Below are positions 50,903 through 59,512 of a DNA stretch of 64,000 bases, in pieces (positions within the stretch are counted from its first letter, which is position 1; each line of letters opens with the position of its first letter). The notes beneath the pieces were generated by a model. The model was not told the DNA's origin. It did no database searches and saw only the letters and a list, made by a program, of their open reading frames with translations. Where the stretch lies: positions 3,534,001-3,598,000 of the forward strand of contig NZ_CADDWH010000001.1 in NCBI RefSeq assembly GCF_902809865.1. Reading direction: 5' to 3'. Source of the DNA: Halobacillus sp. Marseille-Q1614. GTDB taxonomy: Bacteria; Bacillota; Bacilli; Bacillales; Halobacillaceae. The position numbers were made by a program, and so were the translations under genes.

Positions 50903-51706
50903 ATGAGTATATCACGTGTGTTAACGATCGCTGGTTCCGCCGCTCAAGGAAGTGCTGGTATTCAGGCTGATCTTAAAACATTTCAAGAGCTTGATGTCTA
51001 TGGGATGAGTGCCATAACTGCCATTGTGGCAAATAACTCAAAGACAGACAAAGGTATCTTTACACAGCCCCTTGAAGCGGTGGAAGCACAAATTCACGCC
51101 TCCTTTGAACACGTTGGTCCCCACGCCTTGAAAACAGGGATGCTGTTTACCGAAGAAATTATTCAGGCGGTAAGCGGGCTGATTAAAGATTACAAAATAA
51201 AAAATGTGGTGGTTGACCCAGTGATGATCGGAAAAATGGGCTCACAGCTGCTTAAAGATGAAGCGATTGAAGCACTAACCCAGCAGGTGTTGCCGGCCGC
51301 CCTAATCATCACTCCTAATTTAAAAGAAGCAGCCCGTTTGCTAAATACACCGGTTCCAGACTCTCCAGAAATGATGAAGCATGCCGCCCGTGAGCTTCAT
51401 AAACTGGGGCCCAAATATATTCTCATTAAAGGAGGATCTCTTCAAGACTACCCGGCTGTTGATGTTTTGTTTGATGGAGAGCGGATGATTGAGCTTGAAT
51501 CTAAGCGGATCGATACGATTCATACGAGCGGAGCAGGCTGTACCTATTCGGCAGCTATTACTGCAGAGCTGGCTAAAGGAAAATCTGTAGAGGAAGCAGT
51601 GCGAACAGCTAAAGCTTTTGTAACTGAAGCGATCGAGCAGGCTCTTTCTTTTGACAGGGGCATCGGCTCCACTTACCATGCGGCCTATCGGAAAAGGGAG
51701 AGGTGA
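50903..51706 (+). CDS. pdxK: Pyridoxal/hydroxymethylpyrimidine kinase (ThiD-like PdxK)
   Basis: The 267-residue ribokinase-fold enzyme has TIAGSAAQGSAGIQADLKTFQE, VVVDPVMIGKMGS, ITPNLKEAARLL, LIKGG and HTSGAGCTYSAAITAEL with Cys213, the catalytic cysteine of ThiD-like pyridoxal kinases. The first loop reads GSAAQGSAG rather than the GSDSSGGAG of HMP kinases, which favours the vitamin B6 role. CGGAGG precedes ATG 50903. A broken peptidase gene follows after 4 bases. Confidence 0.85.
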   Translation: MSISRVLTIAGSAAQGSAGIQADLKTFQELDVYGMSAITAIVANNSKTDKGIFTQPLEAVEAQIHASFEHVGPHALKTGMLFTEEIIQAVSGLIKDYKIKNVVVDPVMIGKMGSQLLKDEAIEALTQQVLPAALIITPNLKEAARLLNTPVPDSPEMMKHAARELHKLGPKYILIKGGSLQDYPAVDVLFDGERMIELESKRIDTIHTSGAGCTYSAAITAELAKGKSVEEAVRTAKAFVTEAIEQALSFDRGIGSTYHAAYRKRER

Positions 51707-51710
51707 AGAG

Positions 51711-52360
51711 GTGGGCAGTCATCATATGTTTTTAATGGGCGGTGGGCCTCCCATGCCGCGGCTGCTGGCTAAGCGGCTTTCTGTATTAAAGCAGGAGGGA
51801 GCTATCGTCGTTTTATATATTGAAAGGGAATTAATGAGCATTCATGAGTACAAGGATGATTATAAGGACGCATTTCTTCAATATGATAATCAGATATCAT
51901 TTACCTTTATCGACTTAAAAGAGAGTTATACGCCAAATGAGCTCCAAGAAATTCAATCTGCCGGAGCAGTCATAATTGGCGGGGGAGATACAGTAAAATA
52001 TCATAAATATATCATTGGACAGAATTAAACCCTGTCATTAACAGTCTTTATGAAAAGGGTGTGCCCATTGCCGGTTTCTCAGCAGGTGCCTTAATTTTGC
52101 CGCAAATATGTGTTATGTCTGCTCATGATACAAGTGAAAAGAAAGCTATTTATAAAAAAGGCCTCGGTATACTAAAAGACCGAGTGATAGCAGCACATTT
52201 ATTAAGATGGAAAGATGATCAGCATTTAATTGACGCCGTGGAAGAGGCCGGTGTATCGATTGGGTACGGAATAAATGATGGCGCTGGATTATATGTGAAA
52301 AATGGACAGCTTATAGAAATTGAAGGGTATGTACGATTGCACTATAACCAAAATATATAA
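51711..52360 (+). pseudogene. Frameshifted peptidase S51 (dipeptidase E-like) gene
   Basis: Two neighbouring frames together give one S51 protein. The first (GTG 51711 to TAA 52026-52028) starts HHMFLMGGGPPMP and ends GAVIIGGGDTVKYHKYII. The second continues one base out of frame with TELNPVINSLYEKGVPIAGFSAGALILP, holding the nucleophile Ser in GFSAGA, through to 52360. Restoring a single missing A near 52019 (ATTGGACA to ATTGGAACA) joins them as IIGTELNPVI. I see no slippery heptamer, so a real deletion or sequencing error is more likely than programmed frameshifting. GGAGAGGTG precedes GTG 51711. Confidence 0.82.
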
Positions 52361-52372
52361 GGGATGAAAATC

Positions 52373-52828
52373 ATGGCGAAAAAACGACCATTTAATGAAT
52401 TGGACCGGAAAACTAAAACTATAGTCATTTTAAGTCTTTCCTCAGTCCTTCTTTTGGCATCCATTCTTATTCTCTGTGTATTTTTTCTGGCAATGGCGGG
52501 GCTGTTTTAATTAACGAGCGTAACGTATGAGTCGAACCGCTCGCTCGTCTGGTTTGCGATGCTTATCTTTCTTGTCGGGTTTCTGCTTGAGGCGCTTGGA
52601 AAGCTAATATGTACATCTCTTTATTCGATGAAGCTCCCTTGGTCGGTTTATTTCCATATCAAGTTGGCGGTTGATGTTTTCCTAACCTGGGCTGCTGTTT
52701 ATATTGTGGATCAGATCATAACTAGTGTTTCGATGCACTTATGGTCACAGTGGATTTTTGCTGTTTTGCTCGTTGCGGCCGATTACGCATTTGATGTCAG
52801 GAAAGTAAAAAGAGAAAAACTCGCTTAG
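52373..52828 (+). pseudogene. YrvL-like membrane protein gene interrupted by an in-frame stop
   Basis: ATG 52373 opens a 45-codon frame (MAKKRPFNELDRK then a hydrophobic helix ending LAMAGLF) that stops at TAA 52508-52510. The same frame continues without a break as LTSVTYESNRSLVWFAMLIF and on to VRKVKREKLA at 52828, with three or four more hydrophobic segments. The joined 151-residue product resembles the YrvL regulatory membrane-protein family of B. subtilis. One substitution (AAA to TAA) would explain the break. An ATG at 52559 could start a shorter product but has no ribosome site. Confidence 0.62.
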
Positions 52829-52848
52829 CAGCCTAAGCGAGTTTTTAT
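52815..52848. terminator. Bidirectional intrinsic terminator
   Basis: ACTCGCTTAG pairs perfectly with CTAAGCGAGT around CAGC, with A4 before and T5 after. It overlaps the ends of both convergent genes. Confidence 0.88.
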
Positions 52849-53792
52849 AATTGACCGGAAATACGGTCGTATTTATCGATTTGTTTTTGACGCTGTGCAT
52901 CCCAGCGGTTTTCAGGATGTTCTTTACATTCTGCAGTACATGCTGCGTGATGTTCAATTTCACAATCTTTACAGCAGACGTATTGGCGGTTGCATACTGG
53001 GTTGCTGCAGTTAATCATGCGGTCTTCTGCTTTGCCGCAGTGCTCACATTTCGCTACTACTTTTTCCTCGACCTGATTCACAGGTACAGCGATGCGCTCA
53101 TCAAATACATACATTTTACCGTCAAACAGCTGACCTTTTACTTCAGGGTCTTTGCCGTAAGTTGTAATTCCGCCTTCCAGCTGATAAACGTCTTCTACAC
53201 CATTTTTCTTCAGAATACCTGTTAGCTTTTCACAGCGGATTCCGCCTGTGCAGTAAGTGAGAACTTTTTTATCTTTCCATTTGTCCGCATTTTCTGCGAC
53301 CCACTCAGGAAATTCGCGGGAGTGGTCCACGCCCGGTTTGATTGCATTTCGGAAGTGGCCGATGCGATATTCGTACTCATTGCGTCCGTCAATGACGATC
53401 GTGTCTTCGTCCTGAAGCATTTCGTAAAACTCTTTAGGTTTAAGGTGCTTGCCTCCGAAAGTTTTGGGATCGATGTCGTCATTTTCGATACTCCAATTGA
53501 CGAGTTCAGGTTTTACGCGGCAGTGCATTTTTTTGAAGGCATGTCCTTCATGCTCATCAATTTTAAAATGAATGTCTGCAAACCGCTCATCGGAACGTAC
53601 GTAATCCATGTATTCCTCGACTTGTTCAACTGTACCAGAAACTGTTCCATTGATGCCCTCTGGAGATACGATGATTCGGCCGCGAAGGCCAAGATCTTTA
53701 CAATATTTTAAGTGATTGTCACAGTATTCTTCATAATCAGGCATATCAACATATTTGTAGTACAACAGAACTCGGTAATCTTTTGAGCTCAT
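52845..53792 (-). CDS. trhO: tRNA U34 hydroxylase, rhodanese type
   Basis: TrhO (YceA/YbfQ) makes 5-hydroxyuridine at tRNA position 34 from oxygen-dependent chemistry. The 315 residues comprise an N-terminal acylphosphatase-like domain (RGRIIVSPEGINGTVSG), a rhodanese domain with Cys181 and Cys187 in LTYCTGGIRCEKL, and a C-terminal cysteine-rich zinc-type tail (CEHCGKAEDRMINCSNPVC). ATAGGAGGAATC precedes ATG 53792. It is a single gene. Confidence 0.93.
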   Translation of the reverse strand: MSSKDYRVLLYYKYVDMPDYEEYCDNHLKYCKDLGLRGRIIVSPEGINGTVSGTVEQVEEYMDYVRSDERFADIHFKIDEHEGHAFKKMHCRVKPELVNWSIENDDIDPKTFGGKHLKPKEFYEMLQDEDTIVIDGRNEYEYRIGHFRNAIKPGVDHSREFPEWVAENADKWKDKKVLTYCTGGIRCEKLTGILKKNGVEDVYQLEGGITTYGKDPEVKGQLFDGKMYVFDERIAVPVNQVEEKVVAKCEHCGKAEDRMINCSNPVCNRQYVCCKDCEIEHHAACTAECKEHPENRWDAQRQKQIDKYDRISGQL

Positions 53793-53949
53793 GATGATTC
53801 CTCCTATATGTGTATAGCATTAAATTAAATTTCATAATTTCCCATAGTCCATAATATTCGATTTTTGCAAGAATAGCAAATACCAATAATTTGTATGTTT
53901 ATTCCAAGAAGAAAGGGCTTTTTAAAAAGTCCAAAGTTGATTGGAAATA

Positions 53950-54062
53950 GACGGAAAACGGATCGCTTTTCCACGGACGACCGCCGAGTCTCCTCATTCG
54001 TTGCCTTACTGCGAGGTCTTAGCAGGCTTTTTTTTCGCAGGAGTCTTACCGTTTTCCATGCC
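53950..54062 (+). repeat. Family A structured intergenic repeat, copy 4
   Basis: It runs GGAAAACGGATCGCTTTTCC, GACCGCCGAGTCTCCTCA, TGCGAGGTCTTAGCAGG, and CGCAGGAGTCTTACCGTTTTCC, with the outer GGAAAACGG facing CCGTTTTCC. Together with the nicotinamidase terminator it occupies the gap 53793-54183, in which I see no gene. Confidence 0.75.
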
Positions 54063-54112
54063 ACGAGCGGCAATAATTCAGCATCTGTTTTCTTATTGAA
54101 TAGCTCACATTG

Positions 54113-54150
54113 AAAAAACCCCTAGGATAAGTTTCCTTACTCCAAGAGGT
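54113..54150 (-). terminator. Intrinsic terminator of the nicotinamidase gene
   Basis: On the reverse strand CCTCTTGGAGTAAG pairs, with a few mismatches, with CTTATCCTAGGGG around GAAA, followed by TTTTTT. Confidence 0.75.
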
Positions 54151-54183
54151 ACTACCTTATAAAAGGGTTTGCTTATGGTTTTT

Positions 54184-54732
54184 TTATAATACAGATGCAC
54201 CCAGGGTGGATTCGAAGTGGCCCAATGCCCATTCATGTCCCGTCTGATTAAAGCTTGCCACTGCGTTTCTATGGACAATAATGCGGTATCCAAGGTTATA
54301 GGCTTCAACTGCCGTATGGAGCACACAAATATCTGTACAGACACCCACAAGATGAAGTTCATTGATTCCCCGCTCGCGCAGCTTCACATCCAAGTCAGTG
54401 CCGCAAAAAGCGCTGTACCTCGTTTTATCCATCCAAATCAGATTGTCTTTCGATTTATGTTCTTCGTACAAAGGTTTTAATTCGCCATAAAGGTCACGGC
54501 CTTTTGTACCGCGTATATTATGAGGAGGAAAGAGTTTAGCCTCCGGATGGAATGGATCATCATTCTCATGAACATCTACAGCGAATACAACGAGGCTGCC
54601 ATCTGACAGAAAACCTTTCGTGAGCTGTGTAATGTTATTTTCAATGCTTTGGCCGGGCGGCCCGCACGTTAATGCACCATCAGCCGCTACGAAATCGACC
54701 GTATAATCAATGACAATCAGAGCTTTTTCCAT
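54184..54732 (-). CDS. pncA: Nicotinamidase/isochorismatase-family cysteine hydrolase
   Basis: The 182-residue enzyme has the Asp-Lys-Cys triad Asp10? region LIVIDYTVDF (Asp9/Tyr10), Lys103 in MDKTRYSAF, and Cys136 in GVCTDICVLHTAV, the same arrangement as B. subtilis PncA. It converts nicotinamide to nicotinate for NAD salvage. ATG 54732 is preceded by AAGGGGTG at 7 bases, but this ribosome site is the distal arm of the terminator hairpin of the MFS gene, so translation may depend on where transcription starts. Confidence 0.88.
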   Translation of the reverse strand: MEKALIVIDYTVDFVAADGALTCGPPGQSIENNITQLTKGFLSDGSLVVFAVDVHENDDPFHPEAKLFPPHNIRGTKGRDLYGELKPLYEEHKSKDNLIWMDKTRYSAFCGTDLDVKLRERGINELHLVGVCTDICVLHTAVEAYNLGYRIIVHRNAVASFNQTGHEWALGHFESTLGASVL

Positions 54733-54739
54733 AAAAAAA

Positions 54740-54789
54740 CACCCCTTATGCAGAGTAAGTGTATATACACATATATTAACATAAGGGGT
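54740..54789 (-). terminator. Terminator/ribosome-site hairpin between MFS and pncA genes
   Basis: On the reverse strand ACCCCTTATG pairs with CATAAGGGGT across a 30-base loop, followed by T7 and then the pncA ATG. The loop contains the perfect palindrome GTGTATATACAC (54759-54770). The downstream arm includes the pncA ribosome site. A transcript from the MFS gene would mask it; one starting inside the loop would not. Confidence 0.65.
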
Positions 54790-54794
54790 TGTAA

Positions 54795-56033
54795 TTAGAT
54801 AGATGAAGCGTGACGCTTCATGGAAGGTGTATTCTTTTGCAGGGCGATTAATAAGGTGCCGCCGCAGAGGACAAGCAGTCCGCTTGTGATAAAGAAAACG
54901 GCCGAAAAACCGTACCAGCCGGAAATCATTCCTCCCATGGCCGGTCCGATGATATTCCCTAAGAACCGCAAACTCGTATTATAGCCGAGTACTTCGCCTT
55001 GCATGGCAATAGGTGCTTTATGACGGATATAAGCCGTCCGCACAGGGATAATACCGCCTATCGACACACCGAGCAGAAACCTTAAAATAACGAGCTGCCA
55101 GATGTTTGTAACAAAAGCAGCAGGAAAATAAACAAGCCCTGCCATAAACAACAGGATTACTAATATTTTTGTATAACCCACACGATCTGCAATAGCTCCC
55201 CAGCGTCTGGCCATTAGCAGATTTCCAAGACCGGCAGCTGAGAAGGCGATCCCTGAAAAGAGGGCCAGATTCGCCGCACCGTGCAATTCTTCTACATATA
55301 AAGATAGTATCGGCTGAATGCTGAAGTGAGCCACTTGAATAAATAAAGAAATGACCATGACCACTAGTAAAACAGGCTGTCTAACAATGTGTGAGATTAC
55401 CTCTTTAGACGTATAGCTTGTTTTTTCGCCATCGTCTTCGGTGTCCATCCGTTGTTCCTTAATCCCGAAAAGAACAATAAAAGCAGAGATAAACACAAAA
55501 ATAGATACAAATTGAAAAGTGGTGCTGTATCCAATCGAGTCGGCAATCAAACCGCCGATCATCGGTCCGAGTAATGTCCCGGTAATGCTTCCTGTCTGTA
55601 AGGTGCCGAGAACTTGTCCGGCAATATGTTTAGGGGTCTGAGTTGAAATTAAAGCCTGTGACATCGGAATAAACCCTGTGAAAATCCCCATAAATAATCG
55701 TAAAAGAAATAGCTGCCACACAGATGTGACAAACCCCATTAATAAGACGGATAGAGCTAACCCTGCAGCAGAAAGGATCAGTATATTTTTCCTTCCATAT
55801 CGATCTCCGACTTTTCCCCAGATAGGTGAGAATAGAAAAGCGGTCACGAAGGTAATTCCAAACACCCATCCTGACCATGTCTGTACATAAGAGCTTGAGA
55901 AGTTCCCGAGCTCATCAATATATAAAGATAGAAATGGCAGAACCATCGTAATACTTCCAGCGATAAAGAAGTTAGCAAACCACATAATCGCTACATTTCT
56001 TTTCGTCTGATCTTCCGGAATAAGCGTAAGCAT
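54795..56033 (-). CDS. MFS multidrug-type exporter (DHA1 family)
   Basis: The 412-residue protein has twelve hydrophobic segments and the DHA1 motifs GKVGDRYGRKNILI (motif A, after TM2), LLRLFMGIFTGFIPMSQALI, and GTLQTGSITGTLLGPMIGGLIAD (motif C, antiporter type). Such carriers exchange protons for drugs or metabolites. ATG 56033 is preferred: GGAGGAAGGG lies 3 to 5 bases upstream, and the in-frame ATG at 56045 overlaps that site. It precedes pncA in the same direction, with a hairpin between them. Substrate unknown. Confidence 0.87.
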   Translation of the reverse strand: MLTLIPEDQTKRNVAIMWFANFFIAGSITMVLPFLSLYIDELGNFSSSYVQTWSGWVFGITFVTAFLFSPIWGKVGDRYGRKNILILSAAGLALSVLLMGFVTSVWQLFLLRLFMGIFTGFIPMSQALISTQTPKHIAGQVLGTLQTGSITGTLLGPMIGGLIADSIGYSTTFQFVSIFVFISAFIVLFGIKEQRMDTEDDGEKTSYTSKEVISHIVRQPVLLVVMVISLFIQVAHFSIQPILSLYVEELHGAANLALFSGIAFSAAGLGNLLMARRWGAIADRVGYTKILVILLFMAGLVYFPAAFVTNIWQLVILRFLLGVSIGGIIPVRTAYIRHKAPIAMQGEVLGYNTSLRFLGNIIGPAMGGMISGWYGFSAVFFITSGLLVLCGGTLLIALQKNTPSMKRHASSI

Positions 56034-56156
56034 CCCTTCCTCCATAAATATTTCGACACCCTAATTATATAATAAAACTGTAGAGGACATAAGGGATTTG
56101 ATTGAGTGTAAAAAGGTAAAAGATAGGGAAGGTAACTTTAATAAAAGGGAATTTTG

Positions 56157-56170
56157 TTAAAACGGTTGCA
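56157..56170 (+). promoter_or_regulatory. cre-like box overlapping the treP -35
   Basis: TTAAAACGGTTGCA has the cre core with one mismatch (T instead of G at position 2). It overlaps the treP -35 element. Confidence 0.35.
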
Positions 56171-56194
56171 AAACTTGTATATACAAATTATAAT
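56166..56194 (+). promoter_or_regulatory. treP promoter
   Basis: TTGCAA (56166-56171) and TATAAT (56189-56194) are separated by exactly 17 bases; the first TreR operator fills the spacer. Confidence 0.75.
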
Positions 56195-56218
56195 TTTATT
56201 AGATTTTTGTATATACAA
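56175..56218 (+). promoter_or_regulatory. Twin TreR operators
   Basis: TTGTATATACAA occurs twice as a perfect palindrome, at 56175-56186 and 56207-56218, 32 bases apart (about three helical turns). This is the known TreR-type operator of Bacillus tre genes. One lies in the promoter spacer and one around the transcription start. Confidence 0.85.
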
Positions 56219-56238
56219 GTTTATTATTTGTCACATAA

Positions 56239-56252
56239 TGTAAGCGGTTAAA
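56239..56252 (+). promoter_or_regulatory. cre-like box in the treP leader
   Basis: TGTAAGCGGTTAAA matches cre except for the conserved C near the end. Its place downstream of the start site suits CcpA repression of the trehalose operon. Confidence 0.55.
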
Positions 56253-56361
56253 GCTTAAGGGGAAATCTTTTTACGGAGGTGGTTCTCTTAAAGGAAAAGA
56301 GCCAATCATAGTTTGCTGTATTGAAGTCTGATCAGAACTCTATATTTAGGAGGAAATAGAA

Positions 56362-57771
56362 ATGGACCATAAAAAACAAGCCTCACAAATTCTTGAGGCC
56401 ATTGGCGGAAAAGAAAACATTTCAGCAGCCACTCACTGTGTCACTCGACTGCGGTTAGCCCTGCATGATGAAGGAATCGTGGACGACGAAAAGCTGAATA
56501 AAATAGATGCTGTAAAAGGTTCTTTCTCAACGAATGGCCAATTCCAGATCGTTATTGGGCAGGGGACAGTGGATAAAGTGTATAAAGAGCTTGTTGCTCT
56601 TGCCGGAATTGGCGAATCATCAAAAGAAGAAGTAAAGGAAGCGTCTAAAGGGAAAATGAACCCGCTGCAGCGAGGCATAAAAACTTTAGCTGATATTTTT
56701 ATACCTATTCTGCCTGCCATCGTTACAGCTGGTTTACTCCTCGGTATTAATAACATACTTACGGCTCAAGGGATCTTTTGGGATGACCAGTCTGTAATCG
56801 ATGTATATCCGCAATGGGCGGACATTGCCAATATGATCATTATTATTGCGAACACGGCCTTTACCTTTTTACCCGGGCTGATTGGATGGTCAGCAGTTAA
56901 AAGGTTCGGGGGAAGTCCGATTCTCGGTATCGTTATTGGTTTAATTCTCGTTCACCCTGAATTATTGAATGCCTGGGATTATGGTAACGCAGTAGAAGAA
57001 GGCAGTGTACCGACATGGAACCTGTTCGGATGGGAAATAGAGAAAATTGGTTATCAGGGTCAGGTATTGCCTGTACTTGTAGCAGCTTATGTATTAACGA
57101 AAATTGAACTCTTTATGAGAAAAAGAACTCCTGACAGCATACAGCTTCTTGTCGTTGGACCAGTTGCCTTATTAGTTACAGGCTTCTTAACATTTATGTT
57201 TATAGGACCAGTTACTTTTGCCATCGGTAACTTTATTACAGATGGTCTTGTTGCCGTATTTGACAGCTTTGCAACACTTGGTGGTTTAATTTATGGTGGA
57301 CTGTATGGAGTGCTTGTTATTACAGGTATGCACCATACGTTCCTTGCAGTTGATATTCAGTTAATCGGAAGCACAGGAACAACCTTCCTATGGCCGATGC
57401 TTGCCCTTTCAAACATTGCCCAAGGTTCTGCAGCCTTTGCTATTATGCTGGCTTCACGAGATGAGAAGCTTAAAGGTCTGGGCTTATCTTCTGGTGTTTC
57501 TGCATATTTGGGAATCACAGAACCGGCATTGTTCGGAGTCAACTTGCGCTTTAAGTATCCGTTTGTCATAGCGATTTCTTCTTCCGCTATCGCCGGCCTG
57601 TATATTTCAGCACGAGGTGTACTGGCTAACTCTATTGGTGTAGGCGGCGTACCGGGGATCTTCTCGATTGTATCTGATTACTGGTTCGACTTCTTGATTG
57701 GGATGGCGATCGTTATCATCCTTCCATTAGTCGCAACTTACCTATATGCCAAACGCAAAAAAGACGTTTAA
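56362..57771 (+). CDS. treP: Trehalose-specific PTS EIIBC
   Basis: The 469-residue permease starts with an EIIB domain (IGGKENISAATHCVTRLRLAL, phosphorylated Cys26) and continues with an EIIC domain (PLQRGIKTLADIFIPILPAIV, PGLIGWSAVKRFGG, ITGMHHTFLAVDIQ, GITEPALFGVNLRFK). It imports trehalose as trehalose 6-phosphate. There is no EIIA domain, as in B. subtilis TreP (470 residues), so EIIA-Glc is borrowed. TAGGAGGAA precedes ATG 56362. It is the first gene of treP-treC-treR, controlled by two TreR operators. Confidence 0.92.
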   Translation: MDHKKQASQILEAIGGKENISAATHCVTRLRLALHDEGIVDDEKLNKIDAVKGSFSTNGQFQIVIGQGTVDKVYKELVALAGIGESSKEEVKEASKGKMNPLQRGIKTLADIFIPILPAIVTAGLLLGINNILTAQGIFWDDQSVIDVYPQWADIANMIIIIANTAFTFLPGLIGWSAVKRFGGSPILGIVIGLILVHPELLNAWDYGNAVEEGSVPTWNLFGWEIEKIGYQGQVLPVLVAAYVLTKIELFMRKRTPDSIQLLVVGPVALLVTGFLTFMFIGPVTFAIGNFITDGLVAVFDSFATLGGLIYGGLYGVLVITGMHHTFLAVDIQLIGSTGTTFLWPMLALSNIAQGSAAFAIMLASRDEKLKGLGLSSGVSAYLGITEPALFGVNLRFKYPFVIAISSSAIAGLYISARGVLANSIGVGGVPGIFSIVSDYWFDFLIGMAIVIILPLVATYLYAKRKKDV

Positions 57772-57802
57772 GATTCAATACAGAAATGGAGGAAGCTCAT
57801 AT

Positions 57803-59488
57803 ATGACCGAACAAACTTGGTGGAAAAAAGCAGTAGTGTATCAGATTTATCCAAAGAGCTTTAACGATACAACAGGAAATGGTGTGGGCGACATCCAGGG
57901 AATTATCGAAAAGCTTGATTATTTAAATACACTCGGGGTCGATGTTTTATGGCTGACCCCGATGTACAAATCACCGCAGAATGATAACGGGTATGACATA
58001 AGTGATTACTACGATATTCAGGATGAATATGGAACGATGGAAGACTTTGAGCGTCTTCTCAGCGAAACCCATAAACGCGGCATGAAGCTGATTATGGATA
58101 TTGTTATTAACCATACGTCTACAGAACACGAATGGTTTAAAGAGTCCAGGAAATCTAAAGACAACCCTTATCGCGACTACTACATCTGGAAAGATCCAGT
58201 AGACGGGGGGCCGCCTACGAATTGGCAGTCTAAATTTGGGGGAAATGCCTGGGAATATGATGAAGAAACCGGGCAATATTACTTGCACTTATTTGATGTG
58301 ACCCAGGCTGATCTCAACTGGGAAAATAAAGAGGTTCGGGAAAAACTATATGAAATGATGCGTTTCTGGGGAGAAAAAGGGGTAGATGGCTTCCGTTTGG
58401 ATGTCATCAATCTTATTTCCAAAGATTCTGAGTTTCCAAATGATGACGGAAGCATTGCCCCAGGCGATGGACGTAAGTTCTATACAGACGGTCCAAAGGT
58501 TCACGAATATATGCAGGAAATGAACCGCGAAGTGTTCAGTCCATATGACCTGATGACAGTAGGGGAAATGTCTTCAACGACAATTGAACATTGCATTCGT
58601 TATACCGCTCCGGAACGTAAGGAATTGAGTATGACGTTTAATTTCCACCATTTAAAGGTTGACTATCCAAACGGTGAAAAATGGACGAAGGCTCCTTTTG
58701 ATTTTCTCGAGTTAAAGCAAATTCTTTCCACTTGGCAGGAGGAAATGCATAAAGGAAGCGGATGGAACGCATTATTCTGGTGTAATCATGACCAGCCTCG
58801 TGTATTATCAAGGTTTGGAGACGACGTGAATTTTCCTGATGAATCAGGAAAAATGCTTGCGACAACAATTCATATGATGCAGGGGACTCCTTATATTTAT
58901 CAGGGAGAAGAATTCGGTATGACGAATCCAAAGTTTGAGTCGATTGATCAATATCGTGATGTTGAGTCTCTTAATGCCTATTCCATTTTGAAGGATAAAG
59001 GCATGAAGGAAGAAGAAATTATTGAGATTTTAAAACAGAAATCCAGGGATAACTCAAGAACTCCTGTCCAGTGGAACAGCGATGCTCAGGCAGGATTTAC
59101 TGAAGGAACACCTTGGATTCCGGTCGCAGATAATTATGAAGAAGTAAATGCCGAGCGAGTAATGAATCAGGGGAATTCTATTTTTGCTTATTACCAGAAG
59201 CTGATTGACTTACGTAAAATCCATGACATTATCACGATCGGTGATTACTCTTTAGTTGATGAGGGAAATGACCGGGTGTTTGCTTATACTAGAAAAGCTG
59301 ATGGGGAAGCCCTGCTTGTCGTTAATAATTTCTACGGTGGTGAGACTAAATTCCAACTGCCGGACGATGTTAAGCTTGAAGGTGAATCAGAAATTTTAAT
59401 TAGTAACTATGATGACTCTTCTGAGGATTATCGAAATATTTCACTAAGACCGTATGAATCCATCGTTTACCATTTTACAGCTAAATGA
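57803..59488 (+). CDS. treC: Trehalose-6-phosphate hydrolase
   Basis: The 561-residue GH13 enzyme splits trehalose 6-phosphate into glucose and glucose 6-phosphate. The N-terminus WWKKAVVYQIYPKSFNDTTGNGVGD is typical; the GH13 regions are visible as MDIVINHTS, GFRLDVINLISK (nucleophile Asp), MTVGEMSS (acid Glu) and WCNHDQPR (stabilising Asp). GGAGG 7 bases before ATG 57803 sets the start; an in-frame ATG at 57746 lies inside treP. B. subtilis names the same gene treA. It is followed closely by treR. Confidence 0.93.
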   Translation: MTEQTWWKKAVVYQIYPKSFNDTTGNGVGDIQGIIEKLDYLNTLGVDVLWLTPMYKSPQNDNGYDISDYYDIQDEYGTMEDFERLLSETHKRGMKLIMDIVINHTSTEHEWFKESRKSKDNPYRDYYIWKDPVDGGPPTNWQSKFGGNAWEYDEETGQYYLHLFDVTQADLNWENKEVREKLYEMMRFWGEKGVDGFRLDVINLISKDSEFPNDDGSIAPGDGRKFYTDGPKVHEYMQEMNREVFSPYDLMTVGEMSSTTIEHCIRYTAPERKELSMTFNFHHLKVDYPNGEKWTKAPFDFLELKQILSTWQEEMHKGSGWNALFWCNHDQPRVLSRFGDDVNFPDESGKMLATTIHMMQGTPYIYQGEEFGMTNPKFESIDQYRDVESLNAYSILKDKGMKEEEIIEILKQKSRDNSRTPVQWNSDAQAGFTEGTPWIPVADNYEEVNAERVMNQGNSIFAYYQKLIDLRKIHDIITIGDYSLVDEGNDRVFAYTRKADGEALLVVNNFYGGETKFQLPDDVKLEGESEILISNYDDSSEDYRNISLRPYESIVYHFTAK

Positions 59489-59512
59489 TAGGATAATAAC
59501 GGTGAAGAAAAC

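Noticed and set aside
52009-52030. Programmed frameshift in the S51 peptidase gene
   Set aside because: There is no X-XXY-YYZ slippery heptamer and no following pseudoknot that I can see, and this family is normally a single frame.
53895-54113. 72-codon plus-strand frame between trhO and pncA
   Set aside because: It spans a family A repeat, is basic and Ser/Arg/Phe-rich, and lacks a ribosome site. It is an accident of the repeat sequence.
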